Source of the DNA: J095 sp964517605
Lineage (GTDB): Bacteria > Chloroflexota > Anaerolineae > 4572-78 > J111
DNA: 64,000 nucleotides
Assembly: GCA_964517605.1 (NCBI GenBank)
Contig: CAZFCE010000003.1
Location: 124,001-188,000 of the forward strand
Direction: 5' to 3'
In this document: piece by piece, positions 1 through 8,656 of the stretch
How the letters are laid out: every line of letters begins with the position of its first letter
Numbering within the stretch: position 1 is the first letter of the stretch
Notes under the pieces: generated by a model
What the model was told of the DNA's origin: nothing
Database searches by the model: none
The model's input: the letters and a program-made list of their open reading frames with translations, nothing else
Program-made: the position numbers and the translations under genes

Positions 1-318
1 CAGCGCCACGTTGAGCAAGCTGAGGCTGGCCGGCAGCGCCCGCATGGCAAACGGCGTGGGGCCAAACAACCCCACAAAAGGGACAAGCAAATACATAAAC
101 AACGATTCGCGGCCCCCGTTGGTGGGAAAAAATAGCACCCAGCCGCCGCGCTGCATCAGGCGCGTGGTATCCAGGCCGTTAATGGCCGGGTCAAAAAAAA
201 GGCCCAGGGGGTTATCCAGTTGATAAAACCGCAAAAAAGCGGCCAGCAGCAGCACGGCCACAGCGCCGGCCCACAGCCAGCCGGTTGTTTGGCGGTTGGC
301 GGTTGGCTGCGGTTTCAA
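1..318 (-). CDS. GT-C/ArnT-like membrane glycosyltransferase, N-terminal part
   Basis: This reading frame begins at a TTG (318) that overlaps the stop codon of the upstream gene and runs off the window edge, so only about 106 N-terminal residues are seen. A GGAG element lies about 8 nt before the TTG and supports the start. The protein opens with a short Pro/Gln/Asn-rich cytoplasmic tail and a hydrophobic helix (about residues 12-28), followed by an LRFYQLD motif and an acidic FDPAINGLD loop. That is the layout of the first membrane helix and periplasmic loop in GT39/ArnT-type enzymes that use polyprenyl-phosphate sugars. It is the last visible gene of a four-gene minus-strand run of similar proteins. 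The exact family is inferred from the N-terminus only; acceptor and sugar are unknown. Confidence 0.6.
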   Translation of the reverse strand, partial: MKPQPTANRQTTGWLWAGAVAVLLLAAFLRFYQLDNPLGLFFDPAINGLDTTRLMQRGGWVLFFPTNGGRESLFMYLLVPFVGLFGPTPFAMRALPASLSLLNVAL

Positions 319-2606
319 ATTTTTGTTCTCCGATAGAAGCTGAGCAGCAACGCCAGCACAATACCAACCAGCGCCGCCCCGCTGATGACTGCGCCCACGG
401 TAAAACTGGCCGGGCGAAAGTTGAGTTCCACGGCGCTGTCGCCGGCGGGCACGGGCACGGCCCGGAGAACATAATCGGCGCGGAGAATGGGCGCGGGCTG
501 GCCGTTAACGGTGGCCTGCCAGCCGGGAAAGTACGGCTCGCTGAGGATGAGCAGAGCCGGCGCGGGCGCAGAAATCTGGTAAACCAGATGGCCGGGGGAG
601 AGAGATTGTGAATTGTGAATTGTGAATTGTGAATTGTCAACGGCTTCGCCGGTGGTTGGCGGCAGGTTGTAGGTTTCGTTGCCCGGCTCCAGCAAGGCCA
701 GGCGGCGGTAATCAAAATTGGCGTCGCCCAGTTTTTGCAGGATGGCGTCATCGGCGGCGATTTCGGTTTGGCTAACTAACCAGGCGCGAGCGCCAACAGA
801 ATTGAGCCGGTGAACGTAGGTTGCGCCATCCGTGGCCGATTCCTGGTAAATTACTGTTGACGGCGCGTATAATTTTTCGCGCCAGGTAATCACGTATTTT
901 ACATTGAGCAGCGCCCAGGCGCGTTCAATCGGCATGGGCGGCGCTAAAAATTTGTCGTAACGGTCGGGCCGGAGCGGGCTGGCTCCCCACAAATCCTCCT
1001 GTTTAAACGGCACGCCGTAATTATCGTACAGGCGAAACTCGTTGTACACCCGGTACGGCTCGGCGGGCGATTGGGCGGCATCGGCGGCAATGGCCTGCAC
1101 GGCGGCGGGTTGTTGGGTGTGCCATTCGGGCGGTTGCGGGTAGAGGTTGGTTTGCCAGTTAACGCTGAACAAATTAAAGCAGATGACGGCAGCGGTGAAA
1201 ACGGCAAACAGCGGGGCCGGCAGGCGCGGCGCAAATTGCCACAGCAGCCAGGCCAGCGCCGCCAAAATGGTGAGCAGCGTGGCCGCGCCCAGCAGGCCAT
1301 AAAACGGGCTGGCGGGCGTCCAGCCGGTGTTGTTCAGCCCAAAAAAGAAGGCCAGCACCAGCAACAGGGCAAATAAAAACAAGTAGCCGGTGGCCCGCGC
1401 CAGCCGGGCGGCGTTATTGGCCAGTTGATCGGCGTTGGCGGTGAGTTGGCTAAAGCCGTAACCGGCCAGCAGCGCCAGACTAAAAGCCACGGCCACGGCC
1501 CAGCGTTCCTGTCCCCGGAAAATAGAAAAACCGGGCGCGGCTAGGTAGAGCGGGCTGTATAAAAAAGTGTGGCCGCCCAGCGAAACGAGCAGCGCCAGCG
1601 CCGCTGCGCCGCTCCAAAAAATAACGTGCCGGTTGGGGCGGGTGGTTATCGCCAGGCCGGCCAGCAGCAGCCCCACCACGCCCACGTACAGCGGCGAGTA
1701 AAAACTGATCTGCCCCGGTAGCAACAGTTGCACCAGGTCAACCAGCGGAAACCCGCCCGACATTTTGGGGTAGTTGCCGGCGGCCCGCACCGAAAGCATG
1801 GTGTACTCGGTGGCGGGGATAAACTGAATGGCCGCCAGTGCCAGCCCGGTGAGCAAAAAAATCAGCAGGGGCGGCAGCGGGGCCAAAACAAAGGAAATTC
1901 TGGATTTGAATTGGCGTTGCGGCGCGGCGCTCCACCACAAAAACAGCAGGTAGGCGGCGCTAATGTAGCCCACAATCAGGTAGCTTTGCGGATGCCCGGC
2001 CAGCAAGGCAATGCCCCAGGCCACCCCGGCCAGAATCAGCATAAACGTGGCCGGGCCAAAGAATCCGGCGGCGGGCTGGCGGCTGGCGTGATAAATAAAA
2101 AAGAGAATCAGCGGCAGCCACACATCAACCTCCAGCACGGCCAATTGCTGGCTGGGGTAGCCGGTGAGATAGCCGCCAAAAGCCCAACTCAGCGCGGCCA
2201 CCGCTCCAGCAGCGCGGCTGCGGGTGACATCGCGGGCAAATAAATACATCAGCGCGGCGGCCAGCCAAATGTGGAACACCGCTTCCGCCTCCAGGGCAAA
2301 AGCCGAAAAGCCCCACGGCGCGGACAATAAAATGGTGAACAGGCTAAAGGGATACAACACCGCCGCCTGCACATCGGCCCAGAACGGTGCGCCGGCAAAC
2401 GTGTAGGGATTCCACAGCGGCAGCCGTCCGGCGCTCAGTTCGCGCACTTCAAAGGTGGAAAAGGCCCAAAACTGGTTGTAAAAATCGCCGGGGGGAAAGG
2501 ATTGGCGGTTGGCCGCCGCCGGCGTGAGGATGCGCCAGTAAAACAGCGCCACCAGCGCGGCAAAAATTAAAATGATGGCCCAATCAAGGCGATTCCAGCT
2601 TTTCAC
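315..2606 (-). CDS. YfhO-family polytopic membrane protein (GT-C-like)
   Basis: A 763-residue multi-pass membrane protein starting at GTG. The first helix (about residues 8-27) is followed by a long extracytoplasmic loop with the motif NPYTFAGAPFWADVQ, which is typical of the YfhO family (GT-C fold proteins implicated in glycosylating envelope polymers). About a dozen hydrophobic helices follow. A soluble C-terminal part contains EPYFPGWQATVNG, the usual YfhO ending, and one last helix precedes RRTKI. The gene starts 25 nt after the stop of the upstream glycosyltransferase and overlaps the next gene, so the run is probably one operon for a surface glycan or lipid-linked sugar pathway. A block of 7-bp tandem repeats sits inside the frame near residues 655-668 and adds a QFTIHNSQ-like insertion. 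Family call is good; substrate unknown. Confidence 0.75.
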   Translation of the reverse strand: MKSWNRLDWAIILIFAALVALFYWRILTPAAANRQSFPPGDFYNQFWAFSTFEVRELSAGRLPLWNPYTFAGAPFWADVQAAVLYPFSLFTILLSAPWGFSAFALEAEAVFHIWLAAALMYLFARDVTRSRAAGAVAALSWAFGGYLTGYPSQQLAVLEVDVWLPLILFFIYHASRQPAAGFFGPATFMLILAGVAWGIALLAGHPQSYLIVGYISAAYLLFLWWSAAPQRQFKSRISFVLAPLPPLLIFLLTGLALAAIQFIPATEYTMLSVRAAGNYPKMSGGFPLVDLVQLLLPGQISFYSPLYVGVVGLLLAGLAITTRPNRHVIFWSGAAALALLVSLGGHTFLYSPLYLAAPGFSIFRGQERWAVAVAFSLALLAGYGFSQLTANADQLANNAARLARATGYLFLFALLLVLAFFFGLNNTGWTPASPFYGLLGAATLLTILAALAWLLWQFAPRLPAPLFAVFTAAVICFNLFSVNWQTNLYPQPPEWHTQQPAAVQAIAADAAQSPAEPYRVYNEFRLYDNYGVPFKQEDLWGASPLRPDRYDKFLAPPMPIERAWALLNVKYVITWREKLYAPSTVIYQESATDGATYVHRLNSVGARAWLVSQTEIAADDAILQKLGDANFDYRRLALLEPGNETYNLPPTTGEAVDNSQFTIHNSQSLSPGHLVYQISAPAPALLILSEPYFPGWQATVNGQPAPILRADYVLRAVPVPAGDSAVELNFRPASFTVGAVISGAALVGIVLALLLSFYRRTKI
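605..639. repeat. In-frame 7-bp tandem repeat (ATTGTGA x4)
   Basis: Four exact copies of ATTGTGA plus a partial copy lie inside the YfhO-like gene. They are translated in the host frame as Asn/Ser/Gln/Thr/Ile/His residues between two structured regions. The sequence resembles the degenerate 7-bp repeats seen in intergenic spacers elsewhere in the window, so this looks like insertion of, or slippage at, such a repeat within a loop. Confidence 0.7.
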
Positions 2607-2631
2607 AATACCTGCCTGGCGAGTGTTTTTA

Positions 2632-5310
2632 TTATCTTACCGTAATTGGCGGCAATTCCACAAAATCACCGCCGGAGGCTGCGGGCAGGCGTTGGCCGGT
2701 GGCGGCGTTGTACAGCCCGGTAATCAGCCGGTAGTTTTGGCCGCCGGCGGGCGGCAGCGGCAGGGTGTAGGTATCGGCTAAAATTTCGCCGGGTAGCCAG
2801 GTGGTGGTGGGCGCAGCGCCGGCCAGCGGTTGGCTATCCTGTTGAGCCGCCACTTGCCCCGCCGGGTTGAGCAACTGCACAAACACGGTGTAATTGGTGT
2901 CCATTTCGGCGTCGGCCCGCCAGAACAGGGTTAAACGGAGCGAGGTTGCATCTGTTTGTTGGGTGTAGCCCAGCAGCGTGAGCAGCGGCGGGCGGCCAAA
3001 TGCCGTTGCCGGCGGCGTAATGTTGCCCGGCGCGGAAAAACTGCGGGCGCGAGTTTGCAGCGCCACCGTCCCCACCGCCATCTCCGGTGGATTTTCATGT
3101 CCTGGCGATAGCGCCGTTACGCTCACCGCCAGCGAATTGCCAGCCAGCCGGGGGCTGGTGGGCAGGTGCAGCGCCAGCCGGCGCACCTGCCCCGGCTGCC
3201 ACAAATCGAGCGGGCCGGCGGCGTTGGCCAGCGGCACATCGGCGGCGAGGGTTTGGCCGCCGCTGCGCAGCGTAATGCGGAGGGCGGTATCGGGCGCAAC
3301 TGGCCCCTGCGCCAGCCAGTAGAGCCACAGCCACAGTTTTTGGCCGGGCTGAATTTGCTCCGGCAGGGCGTGGCCAATCAATTGCAAATTAGAATTTGTG
3401 GCGGGCGCGTTGAAGTTGGGAATAGCCAAAGCCGCGGGCGGCGGCGTAATTTGGGCGGCGACAATTTTTAGGCCGGGGATGGTGGCCGGCTGGCCCACGC
3501 CCTGCCCGGTGGCCGGGTTGTACACCACCAGTTGCAATAAATAATCGCCGGGAGGCGTATCGGCGGGCAGCCACATGGCGCGGCGGTCGGCAAGGGGTTG
3601 GCCGGGCTGCCAGGCAGCGGCGGCGGGCAGCGGCGGCCAATCGCTTTGGGCAAAAATATCGCCGGCGGGATTGCTGAGCCGCAGCGAAAGCTGGTAATCG
3701 GCGGGCAGCGGCGCGGCGGTTTGCCAGACAAGATTGAGCGGCAGCACATCGCCGGCGGCCACCGGCGCGGCGGGCAGTTCGGCGCTGAGCAGGGTAAGGC
3801 CGCTGCCATCGGCGGCGGCAAATTGGGCATTGAGATTTTCGTGGCGGGCGGCATCGGCTTTTAAACCGTACAGCGCCAGCCGTTTGCGGCCCAGCCAACT
3901 GTGCCAGGCCGGGTAGCCGTTGCGGGCCAGCCAATCTTCCAGCACCGCATCAATTTCGACGCCGTAGGGCGTAAACCACAGGCGGCGATGGGCGGCGGTA
4001 ATTTGGGCCAACCGCTGCCGGGCCTGGTCGGGCGGCGGCACGGGCGTGTTAAAATCGTAGTACACCGGCAGATTGCCGTGGTAATAGTAGGCAAACAGCT
4101 TTTCGCCGCCATCGCCGGTGAGGAGAATGGCGTCGCCGGGTTGGCTGAAATTTTCGATGGTCTGGATAACGCCACGCCAGTTTTCTTTGGCGTAGGCCGG
4201 GTTGGTGTAATGCTGATGCAGCACCCAGCCGTTAATGCCCAGCAGCGCCAGCAGCGCGGCGGCGGACGCGGCGTAACCGGCCCGGCGGCGCGGCAACTTG
4301 GCCAGCGCCAGCACCCCCAGCGATACCGCCAGCAGGTAGCCGGGCTGCACTACAATCAGGTAGCGTTCCAGATAAACCGGGGTTTTGAGCAGGCTGTAAA
4401 GCCAGGCGGCGGCGTTGGGGGCCAGCGTGTAGACCAGTAAAAAGGTCGCCATCTCCCAGCCGCGCCACGGCTGCCAGTTTTGGCGGGCGGCGTAAATCAG
4501 CCCCGCTAAATAAAAAGCGATGAAAATCAGCGTAAAATAGATGGCCAGCGGCGGCGGCGTCAACTCGCCGATGCTGTAGGCGGCGGCGCTACGCCAGTAG
4601 GACTCGCCCAGCCCCACCAGCGGCAGCCAGTGGTCGGCCTGCCACAGCGTTGAGCCGAGGGTAAGCCAGCCGGCCAGCGGCAGCAAAATCACCAGCAGCG
4701 CGGCGGCCCAGCGCAGGTAATAACGCCAGTGGCGGCGCATTGTAACCAAAAAGAACAAACCCTGCACGCCGATAATCATCAAGCCGTGGTAGTGGGTAAA
4801 AACCGCCAGCAGCGTGCCGAACACGTACAGCAGCCACCAGCGCCAGCCGCCGCGCCGCCACAGCGTCACAAAGCTCCACATGCTTAACACCGAGGCGGCG
4901 GTGAGCATGCTGTAGTTGCGGGCATCCTGCGCGTGCCACACCTGGTACGGCGACACCGCCATCAGCAGGGCTATTGTTGCTCCCAACCCAAAGCCGCCCA
5001 GCGTTTTGCCCAGCCGGTAAGTGAGCGGCACGGCCAGTACGCTGAACAGCAGCGACAGGTAGCGCAAGGCAAATTCGCCATCGCCTAAAAGTTGCACCCA
5101 GTAAATAGTGAGCAGATGGTACAGCGGCGGCGCGGCGCGGATGGTTTGCAGGTAGTGCCACAGCTCCGGTAGCGACAGGTGGGCGTAAAAAATTGTCCAG
5201 GCTTCGTCAATCCAGTAGCTTTGGGCGTTTAGCCGGTACACGCGCAGCCCAAACGCCAGCAGCGTTAGCGCGGTGATTATAATTTTTTGGGCCAAAGGTT
5301 TTACGTTCAT
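2632..5310 (-). CDS. GT39-like glycosyltransferase with C-terminal beta domains
   Basis: An 892-residue protein whose ATG overlaps the stop of the upstream gene by 4 nt, implying translational coupling. Residues 1 to about 400 hold about ten membrane helices. The first periplasmic loop carries YWIDEAWT, matching the Asp-Glu catalytic/metal loop of GT39 (protein mannosyltransferase-like) enzymes. A soluble segment around residues 400-480 is followed by about three copies of a beta-sandwich-like unit with recurring WQPGQ..A.R.....P...PPGDYLLQL.VYNPATGQ patterns, ending in DFVELPPITVR. The same tail occurs in the neighbouring gene upstream, and I associate it with Chloroflexi glycosyltransferases. 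The likely role is transfer of a sugar from a polyprenyl carrier outside the membrane. Acceptor unknown; the tails may bind glycans (inference). Confidence 0.75.
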   Translation of the reverse strand: MNVKPLAQKIIITALTLLAFGLRVYRLNAQSYWIDEAWTIFYAHLSLPELWHYLQTIRAAPPLYHLLTIYWVQLLGDGEFALRYLSLLFSVLAVPLTYRLGKTLGGFGLGATIALLMAVSPYQVWHAQDARNYSMLTAASVLSMWSFVTLWRRGGWRWWLLYVFGTLLAVFTHYHGLMIIGVQGLFFLVTMRRHWRYYLRWAAALLVILLPLAGWLTLGSTLWQADHWLPLVGLGESYWRSAAAYSIGELTPPPLAIYFTLIFIAFYLAGLIYAARQNWQPWRGWEMATFLLVYTLAPNAAAWLYSLLKTPVYLERYLIVVQPGYLLAVSLGVLALAKLPRRRAGYAASAAALLALLGINGWVLHQHYTNPAYAKENWRGVIQTIENFSQPGDAILLTGDGGEKLFAYYYHGNLPVYYDFNTPVPPPDQARQRLAQITAAHRRLWFTPYGVEIDAVLEDWLARNGYPAWHSWLGRKRLALYGLKADAARHENLNAQFAAADGSGLTLLSAELPAAPVAAGDVLPLNLVWQTAAPLPADYQLSLRLSNPAGDIFAQSDWPPLPAAAAWQPGQPLADRRAMWLPADTPPGDYLLQLVVYNPATGQGVGQPATIPGLKIVAAQITPPPAALAIPNFNAPATNSNLQLIGHALPEQIQPGQKLWLWLYWLAQGPVAPDTALRITLRSGGQTLAADVPLANAAGPLDLWQPGQVRRLALHLPTSPRLAGNSLAVSVTALSPGHENPPEMAVGTVALQTRARSFSAPGNITPPATAFGRPPLLTLLGYTQQTDATSLRLTLFWRADAEMDTNYTVFVQLLNPAGQVAAQQDSQPLAGAAPTTTWLPGEILADTYTLPLPPAGGQNYRLITGLYNAATGQRLPAASGGDFVELPPITVR

Positions 5311-7583
5311 TCTGGCTGTATTATGGTAACGCGGCCCAATTCCACAAAATCCGGGCCGGCGGTTGTGGCCAGCCGAACTCCGGTGGCGGGATTAACCCAG
5401 CCGGCAATGAGCCGGTAATCGCCGGGCGGGAGTTGGGCGGGCGCGAGCAGGGCGTGGCGGCTGGTAACGGTTTGGCCTACGGGCCAGCCGGTGGTGGGCA
5501 AATAACCGCCGCCGGGCGGGCCGTTGTGTTGGGCCGCCAGCGTTCCCCCGGCGTCGAGCAGTTGCAAAAAGAGGTTGTAATCAGCGGATGGCGGCGCAAT
5601 GGCCCGCCACTGAAACTCGACCGGTAGCGGTTGGCCGGGCGACAGGCTATCGCGCAGGGTAACGCCGGTGAGTTCGATTTGGCCGCCAAAGGTGGCGGCC
5701 ACGGCGCGATGAGTTGGCGGCGGCGCGGCGGTAAATCGCGCCAGCCGGGTTTCGTTGGGCAGCCATTCCTCGCTGATTTTGTAGGCGTTGAGCGCCAGCC
5801 AGCGTTCGGCGGCGTTATCGGGCGCGGCGGGCGCAAAGCCAACCGTAACCAGCCAGGTAGTATCGGTTTGGGTGGCCGGGTTTAACAGCGGGCCGGCGGT
5901 GGGCGGCAGCGGCCCCGCCTGCTGGGCCAAGCCGATGAGCGGCACGCGGCCTTTGAAGCGATTCATTGGCACGTGGTAGTGATACTGGGCCACGGTGATT
6001 ATGGGCGCTGGAGCCAGCGCGGCGGCAGTATCGAGCGCCTGCGTGTAGCCGTCGGTGGCGGGGCCAAACTGGGCATCGGTGCGGGCGTAGCGGGCCAGCA
6101 GCCAGCCGGTTACGCCAACGGTGAGCAGCGCCAGCCAGATGGCCGTTACCAATGACGGCGGCGTTTTACTTTTTACCGGGCGCAAGTTGGCCGCCAGCAG
6201 TCCGGCGGCGAGCAACGCCAGCGCCAAACTCACGCCCAACGCCAGCCCATCAAAGTTTTCCGGCTGCCACCAAATTAAATCGGAGTTGGCGCTGGAAAAG
6301 GATTGAATTTGACCCCAAATCTGGCTGTAACGAAAATCGTACAGGGCAGCGGTGTGCTCCAAAAAGAATTCGCCGCCAAAATCGGCCTGCATTTTAGCCA
6401 GAAACGCCCACGGGTTAATGACCACGCCCAGAAATTGGATGAGCAGCGAGAGGAAAAGCAGCAGGTTACTGATAATCAGTAACGGGTAATTTTTGCGGTG
6501 TAATATCAGGTTAATCGGCGGAGCCAGGCACAGCGCAAAAAAGGGCGTCACCGGCACCAAAAAGCGGCTGCCCCACGATAACCCTTCGCCGGATGACCAG
6601 GCCGAAAACAGCCCCACGGTTACGCCCACCAGCCCCGCAAACAGCCAGGCTTCGGCGGCAAAGCGGCGGCGCAGTTGCCACCAGCCCGGCAAACTCAGCA
6701 GCAGCACCGGCGAATACACAAAAAAACCGCGCAACGGGCTGAACAGCAACTTGTACAACCCCAAAAAAACGTTGGGCGAAAACAGCGTTAAATCATACCC
6801 GGTTTGCAGCGGATTACCGGAGCGGGCGGCGTTGTAGCCCAGCAGGATGGCTCCCGGCACGGCCAGCGCCAGCCCAAAAGCAAGAGCGGTTTTTAGGGCC
6901 GCCGGTTGGGTTAACCGCGAAAAGTAATTGGTCGGTGGGGCTTCGGCGCTGGCGATTCGCTCATTTTCTACCCACAGCAGGTACAGCCCAAACACCGGCA
7001 GCAAAAACAGGTTATTGGCGCGGGCCAGCACGGCCAGCCCCGCCGCCAGCCCGGCGATGACCACGTGCCGCAAGCCGCCCTCCTGCCGGTAGGCCAACAG
7101 CATGTAGGCCGCCAGCAGCAGCAACAACCCGGCCAGCGGCTCGCTGAACAGGTATTTGGCGTACACGCCGGCAATGGTGGCCAGCCCAAAAATCAGGCCA
7201 ACGGCCACGCTCACCGCGCCCGAAAAACTCATCCGCCACAAAAACATAAAGATAAACAGCCCGGTGATGGCGGTGAGGCCGGCGTTTAAAATGGACACCG
7301 TTTGCAGCATGCCCAATCCCGGTAAAAGCAGCGCCAGCCCGTACAACGGCGCTTGCGCCAGCGATAGCGCCAGCCCCTTTTTGGAGTAAACGTGGCCGCC
7401 CACGCCAAAAAAACCCTGCGCTTCGGCCTGGCTGGTGGTCCACTGCGTCCAGGCAATCTGGTCGGTGTTGACCTGGCCAAATTTTACCAGGCTTTCGGTT
7501 ACGGCAAACATCGAAACCTCATCCACGGAGTGAAAGCCGCCCCGGTAAACCAGCAAATAAACGGCAAACAAAAAGAGCGCCAA
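5307..7583 (-). CDS. GT-C family membrane glycosyltransferase
   Basis: About 758 residues from the TTG at 7583. The frame is open further upstream, where a clear AAGGAG (7660-7665) lies, so translation may really start nearer 7650; an ATT at 7649 lies 10 nt from that site. About eleven membrane helices occupy residues 1-480. The first loop has FHSVDEVSMFAVTESL and then SKKGLALSLAQAPLYG, a pattern of GT39/phospholipid-carrier-dependent glycosyltransferases. The C-terminal 150 residues form the same beta unit as the neighbour (PPGDYRLIAGWVNPATGVRL, ending DFVELGRVTI). Its stop overlaps the next start by 4 nt. It is the first gene of the minus-strand glycosyltransferase run. Specific sugar and acceptor cannot be read. 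Confidence 0.72.
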   Translation of the reverse strand: MALFLFAVYLLVYRGGFHSVDEVSMFAVTESLVKFGQVNTDQIAWTQWTTSQAEAQGFFGVGGHVYSKKGLALSLAQAPLYGLALLLPGLGMLQTVSILNAGLTAITGLFIFMFLWRMSFSGAVSVAVGLIFGLATIAGVYAKYLFSEPLAGLLLLLAAYMLLAYRQEGGLRHVVIAGLAAGLAVLARANNLFLLPVFGLYLLWVENERIASAEAPPTNYFSRLTQPAALKTALAFGLALAVPGAILLGYNAARSGNPLQTGYDLTLFSPNVFLGLYKLLFSPLRGFFVYSPVLLLSLPGWWQLRRRFAAEAWLFAGLVGVTVGLFSAWSSGEGLSWGSRFLVPVTPFFALCLAPPINLILHRKNYPLLIISNLLLFLSLLIQFLGVVINPWAFLAKMQADFGGEFFLEHTAALYDFRYSQIWGQIQSFSSANSDLIWWQPENFDGLALGVSLALALLAAGLLAANLRPVKSKTPPSLVTAIWLALLTVGVTGWLLARYARTDAQFGPATDGYTQALDTAAALAPAPIITVAQYHYHVPMNRFKGRVPLIGLAQQAGPLPPTAGPLLNPATQTDTTWLVTVGFAPAAPDNAAERWLALNAYKISEEWLPNETRLARFTAAPPPTHRAVAATFGGQIELTGVTLRDSLSPGQPLPVEFQWRAIAPPSADYNLFLQLLDAGGTLAAQHNGPPGGGYLPTTGWPVGQTVTSRHALLAPAQLPPGDYRLIAGWVNPATGVRLATTAGPDFVELGRVTIIQPE

Positions 7584-7659
7584 ACCAAGCGCCAGTTTGC
7601 GGCGAAGTTGAATATCGGTAGAATTTGGGGGGATGGGTTGCGGGTTAATTTGAACGCGA

Positions 7660-7665
7660 CTCCTT
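7660..7665 (-). promoter_or_regulatory. Ribosome-binding site (AAGGAG) upstream of the annotated TTG
   Basis: A near-consensus Shine-Dalgarno on the minus strand lies about 77 nt before the TTG at 7583, in a frame that stays open between them. No ATG, GTG or TTG sits at a suitable distance; ATT at 7649 does. It suggests the N-terminus is longer than the TTG model. Confidence 0.45.
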
Positions 7666-7672
7666 AGAAAAT

Positions 7673-7707
7673 AGTAGTCAGTCGTCAGTAGCCAGGTGTC
7701 AGAAAGG
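7673..7707. repeat. Degenerate 7-bp tandem repeats
   Basis: Consecutive 7-mers AGTAGTC and AGTCGTC are followed by three more units that all begin with AG, in exact 7-bp register. It lies in the spacer between the divergent glycosyltransferase genes. Similar 7-bp arrays occur at 36406, 45917, 48444 and 57924. Confidence 0.55.
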
Positions 7708-7710
7708 CAT

Positions 7711-7748
7711 TTTTATTATCGGTGTCAAACCCCAGGTTCGGTTGGTCT
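7711..7748 (+). repeat. Dispersed intergenic repeat, copy 1
   Basis: The string ATTATCGGTGTCAAACCCC and its flanks are nearly repeated at 16321-16358 (ATTATCGGTATCAAACCCC), same strand, about 20 of the first 22 bases identical, then GGTTC and GTCGGT/GTTGGT in both. Both copies lie between genes. No open frame or hairpin explains it. Confidence 0.5.
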
Positions 7749-7819
7749 ACGGTAAGACAATAACGGCTGTTGATTATAGCAAAGGGCGGTTGAATTAACC
7801 AGCTAGAGTTGCGATAATT

Positions 7820-7848
7820 TTGCCAAAAGTAACCGGGCCGTGTATCAT
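7820..7848 (+). promoter_or_regulatory. Sigma70-type promoter for the GT2 gene
   Basis: TTGCCA, a 17-nt spacer, then TATCAT. Transcription would start near 7855, which leaves the TTG at 7857 almost leaderless and favours the start codon downstream of the Shine-Dalgarno at 7890. Confidence 0.5.
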
Positions 7849-7889
7849 TCAGTGTTTTGTACAGACTAACGGCGGCCCTGTTTGCAGTT

Positions 7890-7895
7890 GGAGGA
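7890..7895 (+). promoter_or_regulatory. Strong ribosome-binding site before an ATT codon
   Basis: GGAGGA stands 6 nt before ATT AAC GGC in the frame of the GT2 gene. No ATG, GTG or TTG is at a suitable distance, so this site points to a rare ATT start at 7902. Confidence 0.5.
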
Positions 7896-7901
7896 ACCAC
7901 T

Positions 7902-8636
7902 ATTAACGGCAAAAAATTCCCCTACTTTTTATCCATAATTGTGCCGGCTTATAACGAAGAGAGCCGGCTGCCGCAAACTTTACCCGCGGTGGCCGAGTTT
8001 GTGGCCGCTCAACCGTTTAAAGTTGAAGTGCTCATTGTAGATGATGGCAGCCGGGATCGCACGCCCGAAATTGTCCGGCAGTTTTCGGCCAAATTTCCGT
8101 TTATCAAATTGTTGCAGCCGGGGCATGGCGGCAAAGGCCACGCCGTAAAGCACGGCATGCTCAACGCCCAAGGCGAATATGTGTTTTTTGGCGATGCCGA
8201 CTGGGCCATGCCCGTCACCGAGCTGCCCAAGTTTTTGCCGCCCCACCAGAATGGCTTCGATCTGGCTATTGGCTCGCGCGAAGGCAAGGGCGCGGCGCGC
8301 TACAACGAACCGGGGTATCGCCATTTGATGGGCCGTGTGTTCAATTTGCTGGTAAAAGTTTTGGCCGTGCCGGGCTTTGAAGATACCCAGTGCGGCTTTA
8401 AATGTTTCCATCAGCCCATTGTGCAGGATTTGTTCACCCGCCAAACCATCAACGGGTTTGGCTTTGATGTGGAAGTGTTGTATATTGCCCGCAAACGCGG
8501 TTATAAAATTATTGAAGTTCCAATTCACTGGTACGCCCAATCGGATAGCAAGGTTCACCCGGTGAAGGATACCCTGCGGATGATTCAGGATATTTTCACC
8601 GTGCGCCACAATGACCGGCAGGGCCGGTACGACTGA
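7902..8636 (+). CDS. Family 2 glycosyltransferase, dolichyl-phosphate glucosyltransferase-like
   Basis: A 244-residue GT-A fold enzyme of the ALG5/DPG-synthase-like branch of GT2. Visible motifs are LSIIVPAYNEE at the N-terminus, IVDDGSRDRT, the metal-binding-type DAD in FFGDADWAMP, and DTQCGFKCF, which is diagnostic of the dolichyl/polyprenyl-phosphate glucosyltransferase group. No membrane helices are present. It would make polyprenyl-phosphate sugar on the cytoplasmic face, which is the donor type used by the GT-C enzymes encoded divergently next door; that functional link is inference. I place the start at ATT 7902 because GGAGGA lies 6 nt upstream; the alternative TTG at 7857 lacks a ribosome site and lies at the predicted transcription start. 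metG follows after 20 nt. Confidence 0.8.
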   Translation: MNGKKFPYFLSIIVPAYNEESRLPQTLPAVAEFVAAQPFKVEVLIVDDGSRDRTPEIVRQFSAKFPFIKLLQPGHGGKGHAVKHGMLNAQGEYVFFGDADWAMPVTELPKFLPPHQNGFDLAIGSREGKGAARYNEPGYRHLMGRVFNLLVKVLAVPGFEDTQCGFKCFHQPIVQDLFTRQTINGFGFDVEVLYIARKRGYKIIEVPIHWYAQSDSKVHPVKDTLRMIQDIFTVRHNDRQGRYD

Positions 8637-8656
8637 TATTTATAGGGATAAATCCA

